This document shows, one piece after another, positions 22,221-32,349 of a DNA stretch of 64,000 nucleotides (position 1 is the first letter of the stretch; each line of letters starts with the position of its first letter). The notes beneath the pieces were generated by a model that was not told the origin of the DNA, did no database searches, and was given only the letters and a program-made list of their open reading frames with translations. Source of the DNA: Adiantum capillus-veneris (lineage: Eukaryota; Streptophyta; Polypodiopsida; Polypodiales; Pteridaceae); NCBI GenBank assembly GCA_014529385.2, contig CM043969.1, positions 76,240,676 through 76,304,675 on the forward strand, written 5' to 3'. Both the position numbers and the translations under genes were made by a program.

Positions 22221-23150
22221 TGTTGCGGGAGCGAATCACACCACCCATAAAGTGCATGCAACGCAACCTAGATCAACATAATGTGAATCGAGGACACAAA
22301 TGACACGATAGGCACACGGAGGAAACCATCCTACACATACAACACTCTAGAAGGCCAACTAAACCACAACCTAGAATCTCACTGCTCTCAACTACACCAC
22401 CCAAGCCACATACACACGAATGGAAGGAAACCCATGAAATCATGTCCAAATCATATGAAACTTAAGGAACACCATCCCCTCACTAGGATACACCTGTCCC
22501 TAAGCCTCTACACTCAAAACCTCACTCTAGACCCATCTACAAAAAAACGCATATAAAGACAGAGCCGGATTTTGAAAGTGCCCAAAATTGAAGTCTGTGA
22601 GTACCTATGCACAGCTTATGTCGCCACAATTCTAATGACTACTTGCACACAAACAACAGACATCATCTGATATACTTACAGCCGAAAATAGCTTGTAGAC
22701 ACATGTGAGCATCTTTGCTCCGTTCCTCAAGGAATGCTTGGCGTTGCCGTGTAGCTCTTGCCGAGGCTAGTGCAATGGTGCAGTCGGATCTCCAATGCAA
22801 TGAGCGATTTGGGCGTAGTGCAAGGATGAAGCTCACGCTCTCTCTCTCTTCCTCTCTCACACACAATCGATGGCAACTTAAAACTTTTGATTAAGTTGTC
22901 CTTACTAAAATGGCCTAGGTACCTTAAATACTAAAGCTACCTTAGGTTAACCAAAAATAGAGTTTGAGGAGTCAAGTGGCTTGGTATTTACAATCTGGAA
23001 ATGCCATTGCACCCCGACTTCTGCCACTAGACTACCTACTTATTACAAATGATATTTATGACCATAATCCACAGCATTTCATAACTCTCAGAAGATAAGA
23101 CTTTGGTGTGAAAAGTGAGTTATGTCGTGATGTTGACTCGTCGGTCAACA
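22221..23150 (-). repeat. 5' LTR of element C
   Basis: 930 bp, TGTTGCGGGAG to GGTCAACA on the plus strand, matching 14165-15128. It is followed by the target duplication TTTAA (23151-23155) and then element B LTR sequence. Confidence 0.92.
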
Positions 23151-23155
23151 TTTAA

Positions 23156-23327
23156 GCATTTATCAAGTCCTCTCTCTCAAAAGGGAAAGGAGGGCACTTG
23201 TCCAAGGACTACCTCTATTTCTAGTTATGACCCAGGCATGTGATTGGCTGGGCTTGAGAGATCCAATGAGCTTCAAGCAAGGTCAAAAGAGGGGATCTGC
23301 CATGCAACTTGGAGGCTAGCTCGGGGG

Positions 23328-23386
<59 letters not shown>

Positions 23387-23567
23387 GTGTGAAGTGCTAA
23401 GTGCAAGAACTCCATCTCCTTCTCCAAGCTTGTTCTCTCTCTCTCTCATTGTGTGAAGTGCTAAGTGCAAGAACTCCATCTCCTTCTCCAAGCTTGTTGA
23501 GAAGTTGAGAGCCTACACCAACACTCTTGGCTATGGAATGCAAATCCAACCAAGAGCCATGCTTCAA
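23156..23567 (+). repeat. Element B LTR, segment 2
   Basis: After element C the sequence resumes the A-type LTR: TCTCAAAAGGGAAAGGAGGG, ATTGGCTGGGCTTGAGAGATCCAATG and CAAGAACTCCATCTCCTTCTCC, ending at GCTTCAA. A CT microsatellite of about 50 bases sits at 23331-23382. A copy of about 60 bases (GTGTGAAGTGCTAAGTGCAAG to AAGCTTGTT) is duplicated at 23391-23500. Confidence 0.82.
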
Positions 23568-24056
23568 TGTAAGGTTTCCAGTTTCTGAAACCTTAAAGAT
23601 TGTATAAAGCCTAATCAAACTAATATGATTATTGAAAAAGCAATGTAGGATTGTCCGACCGTGGCAAATATTGGTATTTTTGGAATTTTAAGCACAGCAA
23701 ACCCCGGGCTAGAAATTTTCAGATTTAAATTCGGACAAAAACTGACCCCGCTAGTCCTTCCGAAAGATTCAATGTAAATTAAATTATTAAGAAAAATTGA
23801 AGGATTGCAGTAATCATTTAAGCATAGACTTTATTAAAGGCCTCCCAGATATTTACAAGATATTTACCAATTAAGCAAAAATAGGTCAAAATATAGCAGA
23901 ATCGATATTTTAAAAGCTGGCAAGTAATGGGAGGGTCATCACTGACCTGCCAGGGACTCATTTAGCAGCAAGGGGCACCATCTAGAGTTGTAGGGCTGCT
24001 TGAGCTGCAAACAACTGCTTTTTCCAGCCTATGAGAGCTTGTGAGTGCCAGAAAGC

Positions 24057-24065
24057 TATAAATAG
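24057..24065 (+). promoter_or_regulatory. TATA box in element G 5' LTR
   Basis: TATAAATAG within AAGCTATAAATAGGAGCCC, followed by a short pyrimidine-rich stretch and ACACTCTCTCTCATC. This is a typical LTR promoter arrangement. The same box is kept in the other LTR at 27538-27546. Confidence 0.7.
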
Positions 24066-24479
24066 GAGCCCTTGCTTCACAATTACAAAGAGACTCGGAG
24101 CCGTGACACACTCTCTCTCATCTAGAGAGACCGCTATGTAGAAATCACTAGAGGTCAAGCTCTAGTTGATTAAATTAAATGATAATTAGCCTAATCCTTC
24201 TTAATTAGCAAAGCTAGGTTAACCTATTTCCTTAATAAATTAAATATTAATCCTATGTATACTCAAAAATCCTTTCTTAATTAAATATTCTCTGCTGATT
24301 TTTGTAATTAAGCTTAGGGATATTAAGCTAATTATTTATTATATCATATTAGGATTGAAATTATCCATATTAATCATAAATTAATGGAAAATATATTAAT
24401 TAAGTTTAGATTAAGTTGCAATAATTATCAGAGTTGCATTAGACAATCATTAAGCTAATAAAATCATCTTATAATTTTT

Positions 24480-25150
24480 TGAGTAATTTTCATAATTAAT
24501 TAAGCAGAATTACATTGTTTTTTAGCAAAAAATAAAGGGGAAATAATCAAATTGATTCAAAATGCTTTGACTTATTTATCAGGGGCTAATCACATCTTAG
24601 GAAAATCATAATAATTATGTTAACCTCAGATAATTAATTTACCTAATTATCTTAGCAGAATTACACTGTTTTTGGAACAAATTAAAAGAGGGAAATTAGC
24701 AAATTGATTCAAAATGCTTTGAGTTATTTATCACAGGTTAATCACATCTTAGAAAATTTGTGATGATTATGTTAACCTCATATAATTAATTTACCTAATT
24801 ATCTTAGCAAAATTACATTGTTGTTAGGACAAATTAAAAGGGGAAAATAAGCAAATTGATTCAAAATGCTTTGAGTTGTTCATTAGAGGTTAATCACATC
24901 TTAAGAAACCGTGATAATTATGTTAACTTCAAGTAATTAATTTAGCAGAATTACACTGTTTTTGGGACAAATTAAAAGGGAGAAATTACCAAATTGATTC
25001 AAAATGCTTTGAGTTATTTATCAGAGCTTAATTACATCTTAGAGAACTCGTGATAATTGTGTTAACCTCAGATAATTAGTTTACCTAATTATCTTAGTAA
25101 AATTACATTATTTTTAAGAGAAAATAAAAGGGGGAAAATAGTAAATTAAT
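24480..25150 (+). repeat. About 150-bp tandem repeats in element G 5' LTR (about 5 units)
   Basis: The marker CAAATTGATTCAAAATGCTTTGA recurs near 24549, 24700, 24852 and 25000, with a decayed form near 25144. Each unit continues with TTATTTATCAGAGGTTAATC, GTGATAATTATGTTAACC and TTACCTAATTATCTTAGCAG. Confidence 0.85.
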
Positions 25151-25783
25151 CCAAAAACCTTTGATATAATTATCAGAAGTAGAACACACCTTGAAAAATC
25201 CGTGATAAATACCCCAACCTCAGATAAGTAGTTTAAATACTTATCTTCATTAAAAGTAACCGAATTTTCATATAAAATAGAGAAAGTAAATAGTAAATAA
25301 TTTATCTAATTACCAAATAAATATATGAGGTTCAAAATCACTATTGAAGGTTGGAAAAATTACCTCAGCATAAATGGTTGGTATAACAATTTACTATCAA
25401 CAAAAATTTACCTAAATTAGACCATAAGTATAGGAGGGAAAGGTTATAAATCAAATTTATGAAAATTCCTAAAGATAGAACATATCAAATTACAAGGGTG
25501 AGTAATCCATTACCTGATAGGAATTATAATTTATTAAAGTTAAATATAAAGTATTCATGAAATATAGACTAAGGATAAACCTAGTTAAAATGGCTTCCCT
25601 AATTAAATGGTAATTATGGGAAATTACTTATAGTACAAGGAAGTTACAAGAGGAATATCTCATCCATTTAACTATCAAGGATACCTACTTACTCCAAAAT
25701 TCTTTATTTTTGGGTAAAAGGGGAAAAAAAAGATTATTCAATTAAACTTTTAATCGATTAAGTCTTTTTATAAAGCTGCCGAT

Positions 25784-25969
25784 ATGGCTCCAAAATGAAC
25801 CAGAGGAAATCCTCTTACTGAGGAAGAGGATATTAACAACAAAAGAAATAAAGCCACTAATGACCATGAGGCTGGGTCTAGCCATAGGCCAACAGAGAAA
25901 AGTTTGCAGGCTCCAGCCCAGCAGCACATGGACGAGCGGTCCCAGGTGGATTTCTGTTTTGTTCAATGA
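25784..25969 (+). other. Conserved 61-codon frame inside element G LTR, stop at codon 5
   Basis: The reading starts MAPK, then an in-frame TGA, then TRGNPLTEEEDINNKRNKAT and continues hydrophilic to a stop at 25967-25969. The same frame, including the TGA, is present in the other LTR at 30024-30209 with three amino-acid changes and no indel. The charged composition resembles the amino end of plant gypsy gag proteins, but it lies well inside the LTR. Function is unknown; it may be a fossil gag start captured in the LTR, or chance. Confidence 0.35.
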
Positions 25970-26980
25970 AATCTTTTAAAGTTCATTTTTAAGTTAGCAT
26001 TGCATACGTAAGGAGTGAGTAAGAATAAGAAAGGGGATAATTGACCAAAAACGGAGGGTAACTTCCAACGTGCATTGTTTATAATGTAGGAAAGAATTGT
26101 TGGGTTAAAATTGCTTGAATTAGAAAAGATATGATTGATCATCCTTAAGACAGTTTGTCTCAAGACACCTCCGACTCCTTGGTATATTTTGATGATCATG
26201 ATTGGCTTTCCAGCCATGGATAAGTTGGTTACCCCCATGAACGTTGAGTTTCTACGCCGTGTCATGTCTTGATGTTTCTACAGAAGTCAAGATACCGTTG
26301 TTTATCCTAGGGAAGCCACCCGGTTGTATGGGCAACTGGTTTAGTGTATGGGCATCCGAAACCTTGGGTGGGGGTTTATCCACTCCGGATTATGAATAAG
26401 GAATGGGTGCCGTTTTTTCACCCTTAGGTGGTCTTGAGACAAGAAGAGTACTAGTCATAGTTATTATGGACAATGTTTTGATTGACATTACCATGTCTTA
26501 AGTTTAAAGATGTCTGTTTGCTAAAAGAATGTTTCAATACTATTTTCAAGGGCTGTTTTATTAAAATATGGTTATGAGGGATAAAAGAAATCATTATTTT
26601 AATCCTGATAAGAACGTGGTAGTAATTAAATATCAAATGAATCATGTGTGAGTACGTGGTGGTAAGTGGGGATTGACTAAGGTTGTCATCATGGATGGGT
26701 GGACCTAATTAGTCAGGTAACTATCCATTTCCGCGCACTGAAACGTTTAGAAACTTCTTCAATTGGAAGAGGAATCCACCAACGGCTGTGCCCTCACATA
26801 TGTTAGGGGAAAAAAAGCGTTCGCTAAGGAAACCATAATCTGAATGATGAAGTTATAGGGCCGGGATAAGAATTTGTTTTTGTAGTCCCGTTTCCACTGC
26901 GAGGCAGAACTAAGTCTCTTTATAGGGCTATAAACCTAAAGCATTGTCAATGGTAAGGGTGAATTCCCTGGAATTTTTCC

Positions 26981-27089
26981 AAAGTGGAAAGGTTAACCCT
27001 TCAAAGATGCCACTTGGGAGGATGAATTTCTATTCTCAAAGATTTTCTCAATTTTAATTGAGATGATCAAATTCTTAAGTTGGGGTGAT
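26981..27089 (+). other. Residual interior and polypurine tract of element G
   Basis: 109 bases are all that remains between the two LTRs. They end AAGTTGGGGTGAT directly before TGTAAGG. No primer site is present because the deletion removed it with the 5' LTR end. Confidence 0.65.
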
Positions 27090-30000
27090 TGTAAGGTTTC
27101 CAGTTTTTGAACCTTAAAGATTGTATAAAGCCTAATCAAACTGATATGATTATTGAAAAAGCAATGTAGAATTGTCCGACCGTGGCACATATTGGTATTT
27201 TTGGAATCGTAAGCACAGCAAACCCTAGGCTAGAAATTTTTAGATTTAAATTCGGACAAAAACTGACCCCGCTAGTCCTTCCGGAAGATTCAATGTAAAT
27301 TAAGCATAGACTTTATTAAAGGCCTCTCAGATATTTACAAGATATTTACCAATTAAGCAAAAATAGATCAAAATATAGTAGAATTGATATTTTAAAAGCT
27401 AGCAGGTAATGGGAGGGTCATCACTGACCTGCCAGGGACTCATTTAGCAGCAAGGGATGCCATCTAGAGCTGTAGCCCGCTTGAGCTGCAAGCAACTGCT
27501 TTTTCCAGCCTATGAGAGCTTATGAGTGCCAAAAAACTATAAATAGGACCCTTTGCTTTACAATTACAGAGAGACTCGGAGCCTTGACACACTCTCTCTC
27601 ATCTAGAGAGACCGCTACGCAGAAATCACTAGAGATCAAGCTCTAGTTGGTTAAATTAAACGGTAATTAGCCTAATCCTTCTTAATAAGCAAAGCTAGCT
27701 TAACATATTTTCTTAATAAATTAAAGATTAATCCTATGTATACTCAAAAATACTTTATTATTTAAATATTCTTTGTTGGTTGTTGTAATTAAGCTTAGGG
27801 ATATTAAGCTAATTATTTATTATATCATATAGGGCTGAAATTATCCATATTAACCATAAATTAATGAGAAATATATTAATTAAGTTTAGATTAAGTTGAG
27901 ATAATTATCATAGCTGCATTAGACTATCATTAGGCTAGGAAAATTACCTTATAATTTTTTGAGTAATTTTCATAATTAATTAAGCAGAATTACATTGTTT
28001 TTTAGAGAAAAATAAGGGAAAAAATAATCAAATTGATTCAAAGTGTTTTGAATTATTTATGAGGGGTTAATCACATCTTAGAAAACCCATGATAATTATG
28101 TTAACCTTAGATAATTAATTCACCTAATTATCTTAGCAGAATTACATTATTTTTGTGACAAATTAAAAGGGAGAAATTAGCAAATTGATTCAAAATGCTT
28201 TGAGTTATTTATCAGACGTTAATCAAATCTTAAAAACCCATAATAATTATGTCAACCTCAGATAATTAATTTACCTAATTATCTTAGCATAATTACACTG
28301 TTTTTGGAACAAATTAAAAGCGAAAAATTAGCAAATTGATTCAAAATACTTTGAGTTATTTATCAGACGTTAATCAAATTTTAGGGAACCTGTGATAATT
28401 ATGTTAATCTCAGATAACTAATTTACCTAATTATCTTAGCAGAATTACACTATTTTTGTGACAAATTAAAAGGGGAAAATTAGAAAATTGATTCAAAATG
28501 CTTTGAGTTATTTATCAGGGGTTAATCACATCTTAAAAAACTCACGATAATTATGTTAACCTCAGATAGTTAATTTACTTAATTATCTTAGCAGAATTAC
28601 ACTGTTTTTCGAACAAAATAAAAGGGGGATATTAGCAAATTGATTCAAAATGCTTTGGGTTATTTATCAGAGGTTATTTACATCTTAAGAAACCTGTCAT
28701 AATTATGCTAATGTCAGATAATTAATTTACCTAATTATCTTAGCAAGATTACACTGTTTTTATGACAAATTAAAAGGGAGAAATTAGCAAATTGATTCAA
28801 ATGCTTTGAGTTACTTATCAGAGGTTAATCACATTATAGGGAATTCGTGATAATTATGTTAACCTCAGATAATTAATTTAACTAATTATCTTAACAGAAT
28901 TACACTATTTTTGGGACAAATTAAAATGGAGAAATTAGCAAATTAATTTGAAATGCTTTGAGTTATTTATCAGAGGTTAATCACATCTTATGAAACCTGT
29001 GATAATTATGTTAACCTTAGACAATTAATTTACCTCATTATCTTAGCAAAATTACACTATTTTTAAGACAAATTAATTGACTCAAAATGCTTTGAGTTAT
29101 TTATTAGAGGTTATTCACATCTTAGGGAACTTGTCCTAATCATGTTAACCTCAAATAATTAATTTACCTAATTATTTTAGCATAATTATATTTTTTTGGA
29201 ACAAATTAAAAGGGAGAAATTAGAAAATTGATTCAAAATGCTTTGAGTTATTTATCAGAGCTTAATTACATCTTAGGAAGCCCGTGATAATTATGTTAAC
29301 CTCAGATAATTATTTTACCTAATTATCTCAGTAAAATTATATTATTTTTAAGAGAAAATAAAACGGAGAAAATAATAAATTAATCCAAAAATCTTTGATA
29401 TAATTATCAGAAGTAGAACACACCTTGAAAAATCCGTGATAAATATCCCAACCTCAGATAAGTAGTTTAAATACTTATCTTCATTAAAAGTAACGGAATT
29501 TTCATATAAAATAGAGAAAGTAAATTAGTAAATAAATTTATCTAATTACGAAATAAATATCTGAGGTTCAAAATCACTATTGAAGGTTGGGAAAATTACC
29601 TCAGCATAAATGGTTGGTATAACAATTTACTATCAACAAAAATTTACCTAAATTAGACCATAAGTATAGGAGGGAAAGGTTATAAATCAAATTTATGAAA
29701 ATTCCTAAAGATAGAACATATCAAATTACAATTTAGGGTGAGTAATCCATTACCTGATAGGAATTATAATTTATTAAAGTTAAATATAAAGTATTCATGA
29801 AATATAGACTAAGGATAAACATAGTTAAAATGGCTTCCCTAATTAAATGGTAATTATGGGAAATTACTTATAGTACAAGGAAGTTACAAGAGGAATATCT
29901 CATCCATTTAACTATCAAGGATACCTACTTACTCCAAAATTCTTTATTTTTGGGTAAAAGGAGAAAAAAAAGATTATTCAATTAAACTTTTAATCGATTA

Positions 30001-31300
30001 AGTCTTTTTATAAAGCTGTCGATATGGCTCCAAAATGAACCAGAGGAAATCCTCTTACTGAGGAAGAGGATATTAACAACAAAAGAAATAAAGCCACTAA
30101 TGACCATGAGGCTGGGCCTAGCCATAGGCCAACAGAGGAAAGTTTGCAGGCTCCAGCCCAGCAGCACATGGACGAGCGGTCCCAGGAAGATTTCTGTTTT
30201 GTTCAATGAAATCTTTTAAAGTTCATTTTTAAGTTAGCATTGCATACGTAAGGAGTGAGTAAGAATAAGAAAGGGGATAATTAACCAAAAACGGAGGGTA
30301 ACTTCCAACGTGCATTGTTTATAATGTAGGAAAGAATTGTTGGGTTAAAATTGCTTGAATTAGAAAAGATATGATTGATCATCCTTAAGACAGTTTGTCT
30401 CAAGACACCTCCGACTCCTTGGTATATTTTGATGATCATGATTGGCTTTCCAACCCCACGGATAAGTCAATTACCCCCATGAACGTTGAGTTTCTACTCC
30501 GTGTCATGCCTACATAAGTTAGGATACCCTTTTTTATCCTAAGAGAGCCGCCCTGTTGTATGGGCAAGTGGTTTGGTGTATGGGCACCCGGAACCTTGGG
30601 TGGGGGTTTATTCACTCCGTATTATGAATAAGGAATGGGTGCCGTTTTTTCACCCTTAGGTGGTCTTGAGACAAGAAGAGTACTGGTCATGGTTATTATG
30701 GACAATGTTTTGATTGACATTACCCTGTCTTAAGTTTAAAGATGTCGGTTTGCTAAAAGAATGTTTCAATACTGTTTTCAAGGGTTGTTTTATTAAAATC
30801 TCGTTATGAAGAATAAAAGAAATCATTATTTTAATTGTGATAAGAACGTGGTAGTAATTAAATAACAAATGAATCGTGTGTGAGTGCGGGATGGTAAGTG
30901 GGGATTGACTAAGGTTGTCAATCATGGACGGGTGGACCTAATTAGTCAGGTAACTATCCATTTCCGCGTACTAAAACATTTAGAAACTTCTTCAATTGGA
31001 AGAGGAATCCACCAACGGCTGTGCCCTCACATATGTTAGGGGGGGAAAAGCGTTGGCTAAGGAAACCATATTCTGAATGATGAAGTTATAGGGCCAGAAT
31101 AAAGATTTTTTTTTTGTAGTCCCGTTTCCATTGCAAGGCAGAACTAGGTCTCTTTCTAGGTCTATAAACCTAAACCATTGTCAATGGTAAGGGTGAATTC
31201 CCTGGAATTTTTCCTATTTAAGGACTCTAACTTTAGTAGGCCTAGAGACCTGTCAATGGTCCCATCCCGTTTTTGGTATCGGCGGGCTGGGAACCTAACA
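27090..31300 (+). repeat. 3' LTR of element G (complete, about 4.2 kb)
   Basis: 4211 bp from TGTAAGG to CCTAACA, with TATA box at 27538-27546. Its terminal about 86 bases (31215-31300) are missing from the 5' LTR. Confidence 0.85.
27955..29385 (+). repeat. About 150-bp tandem repeats in element G 3' LTR (about 10 units)
   Basis: Starts of the marker CAAATTGATTCAAAATG-like motif near 28029, 28181, 28331, 28484, 28636, 28786, 28938, 29074, 29224 and a decayed 29371. Spacing is about 150 bases apart from one shortened unit. The 5' LTR has about half as many units. Confidence 0.85.
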
Positions 31301-31305
31301 TTCAC

Positions 31306-31875
31306 TGCTTAATCTTTCCATCTTCTCCATCCTCATTACTATGTTATTATGCTATGCTAAGCAAGAAGAGTGATGATAAGTGAGGAACTATTTCTTTCTC
31401 ATACAAATGTTTCTTCTTCCTCTTCCCTACCCTCATTCTTTGCTAGCTCTCTCCACCTTCGAAGGTGTTTGAGGTCTTGGGATTGAAGCCGGGGATAAGT
31501 TAATGCTTTCATCTTGATAAGTTACGGGCATAATTGTGGTGCATGAAGTTCTCTATCTTCAAGGTCTTAAGGGAACACAAATCTTGTATTGTATCAAGTC
31601 TATCAAGTCTTTCATTATGGGAGAAATTATAATACAAAAGCCCTTTTGGAGGGGGGGACCCGACTCCACATAAATCCGGTCCTCAACTGTTGTCAAGTTC
31701 TCTAATTCTCTCTCTTGCAAAAGTATTGTTCATGCCAATTTAATTAAGTATAATGGTTATGTTGCTATCGCTAATTAAGTTCAGTCTCTATGTTCTCAAA
31801 GTAGTCTCATAAAAATGCTCACTATAGTTTTCTTAATTCCGGTATTCTCAATGTTCATAGGCCATTTCCATTACA
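31306..31875 (+). repeat. Element B LTR, segment 3
   Basis: The A-type LTR resumes after element G (GTGATGATAAGTGAGG, TTTCTCATACAAATG, TTGCTAGCTCTCTCCACCTT, TTTTGGAGGGGGGG) and ends CCATTACA. Confidence 0.85.
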
Positions 31876-32020
31876 TTCTATCAGAGCTATTGGTTTCTCT
31901 TTTCTTGCTTAAGAAGAGAGGTCCTTAAGTTGTCCATGAAAGGTTGGACTGTTCATTGCAATAGGGCAAGTGGGACAGGGATCTATTATCTTGGTTAAAA
32001 AGGACTTAGTTTGAGGTACA
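31876..32020 (+). other. Element B primer site and leader remnant
   Basis: 31877-31887 TCTATCAGAGC matches the tRNA-iMet-type site. The following TATTGGTTTCTCTTTTCTTG and AAGAAGAGAGGTCC match the element A leader at 868-905. Similarity fades toward 32020. Confidence 0.8.
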
Positions 32021-32029
32021 TCATTTGAA

Positions 32030-32310
32030 GGGGAGGAGCTGGGAGCACAGTGGAAGAGGAATATGCACGCACACACTCACACACTCACCATCATAGCCAC
32101 ACACATAGGTTGGAGGGGGAGAGTCAACATGTATTGTGTGCCCCGTTTCTTTCTTCTCTATCTTATGCACTAAGGCACAATACACATTGTATTTAGTGTA
32201 GTGGCTCACACAAGTGTATAGCTGCACACTTAAGGTTAGTAGCAGTTAGTGATGGGCGATCGGCCACATGGCCATTAAACCTAAGATTCTCCCACTTGAT
32301 GGCCAATGTG
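32030..32310 (-). repeat. Probable 3' LTR and polypurine tract of element E
   Basis: Minus-strand CATCAAGTGGGAGAATC at about 32309-32290 is the usual copia purine tract context (CAAGTGGGAGA). The LTR would start near 32286 and run left, through the CA/GTGTGTG-rich stretch, to about 32030. There is no second copy for comparison, so its ends are approximate. Confidence 0.5.
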
Positions 32311-32349
32311 GGAGACCATAAGAATGGAAGTGAACCACTCTTCACCCAA

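Larger units (their letters stand above)
14165..23150 (-). mobile_element. Element C: gag-only (non-autonomous) LTR element carrying a host helicase fragment
   Basis: The element has two LTRs beginning TGTTG and ending TCAACA, and a 5-bp target duplication TTTAA (14160-14164 and 23151-23155). The tRNA-Asp-type primer site lies beside the right LTR and the purine tract beside the left LTR, so it is transcribed on the minus strand. Between them I find only gag-like reading frames, a helicase gene fragment and a long leader. No RT, RNase H or integrase motif was seen in the 7.1-kb interior. It would need enzymes supplied in trans, plausibly from a D-like element that shares the primer type and Cys-His knuckle style. 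Confidence 0.85.
23568..26980 (+). repeat. 5' LTR of element G (3' end deleted)
   Basis: 3413 bp collinear with 27090-31214 but lacking the last about 86 bases of the LTR and several internal repeat units. The matching ends at GGAATTTTTCC (26970-26980). Confidence 0.85.
23568..31300 (+). mobile_element. Element G: very-long-LTR element with almost no interior left
   Basis: Two direct repeats start TGTAAGGTTTCCAGTTT at 23568 and 27090. The second ends CCTAACA at 31300. Flanks TTCAA (23563-23567) and TTCAC (31301-31305) fit a 5-bp target duplication with one change. Only 26981-27089 separates the repeats, and it ends in a purine-rich AAGTTGGGGTGAT that looks like the polypurine tract. So this is one element, 5' LTR plus 3' LTR, whose whole coding region was deleted. 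Purine tract, LTR start and TATA context resemble the relic at 10748-11272, which carries a gypsy RT fragment. Confidence 0.82.
13359..32020 (+). mobile_element. Element B: chromovirus-related element; 5' LTR split by two nested insertions, then truncated
   Basis: The three LTR segments (13359-14164, 23156-23567, 31306-31875), joined in order, follow the element A 3' LTR from start to end. The primer site TCTATCAGAGC (31877-31887) and leader bases like those of element A come next. Similarity fades by about 32020, where copia element E begins. No gag or pol of B was found. Elements C and G interrupt it, so B is older than both. Confidence 0.85.

Noticed and set aside
23221-23618. Arg-Glu repeat frames over a CT microsatellite
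   Set aside because: Simple-repeat translation inside the element B LTR.
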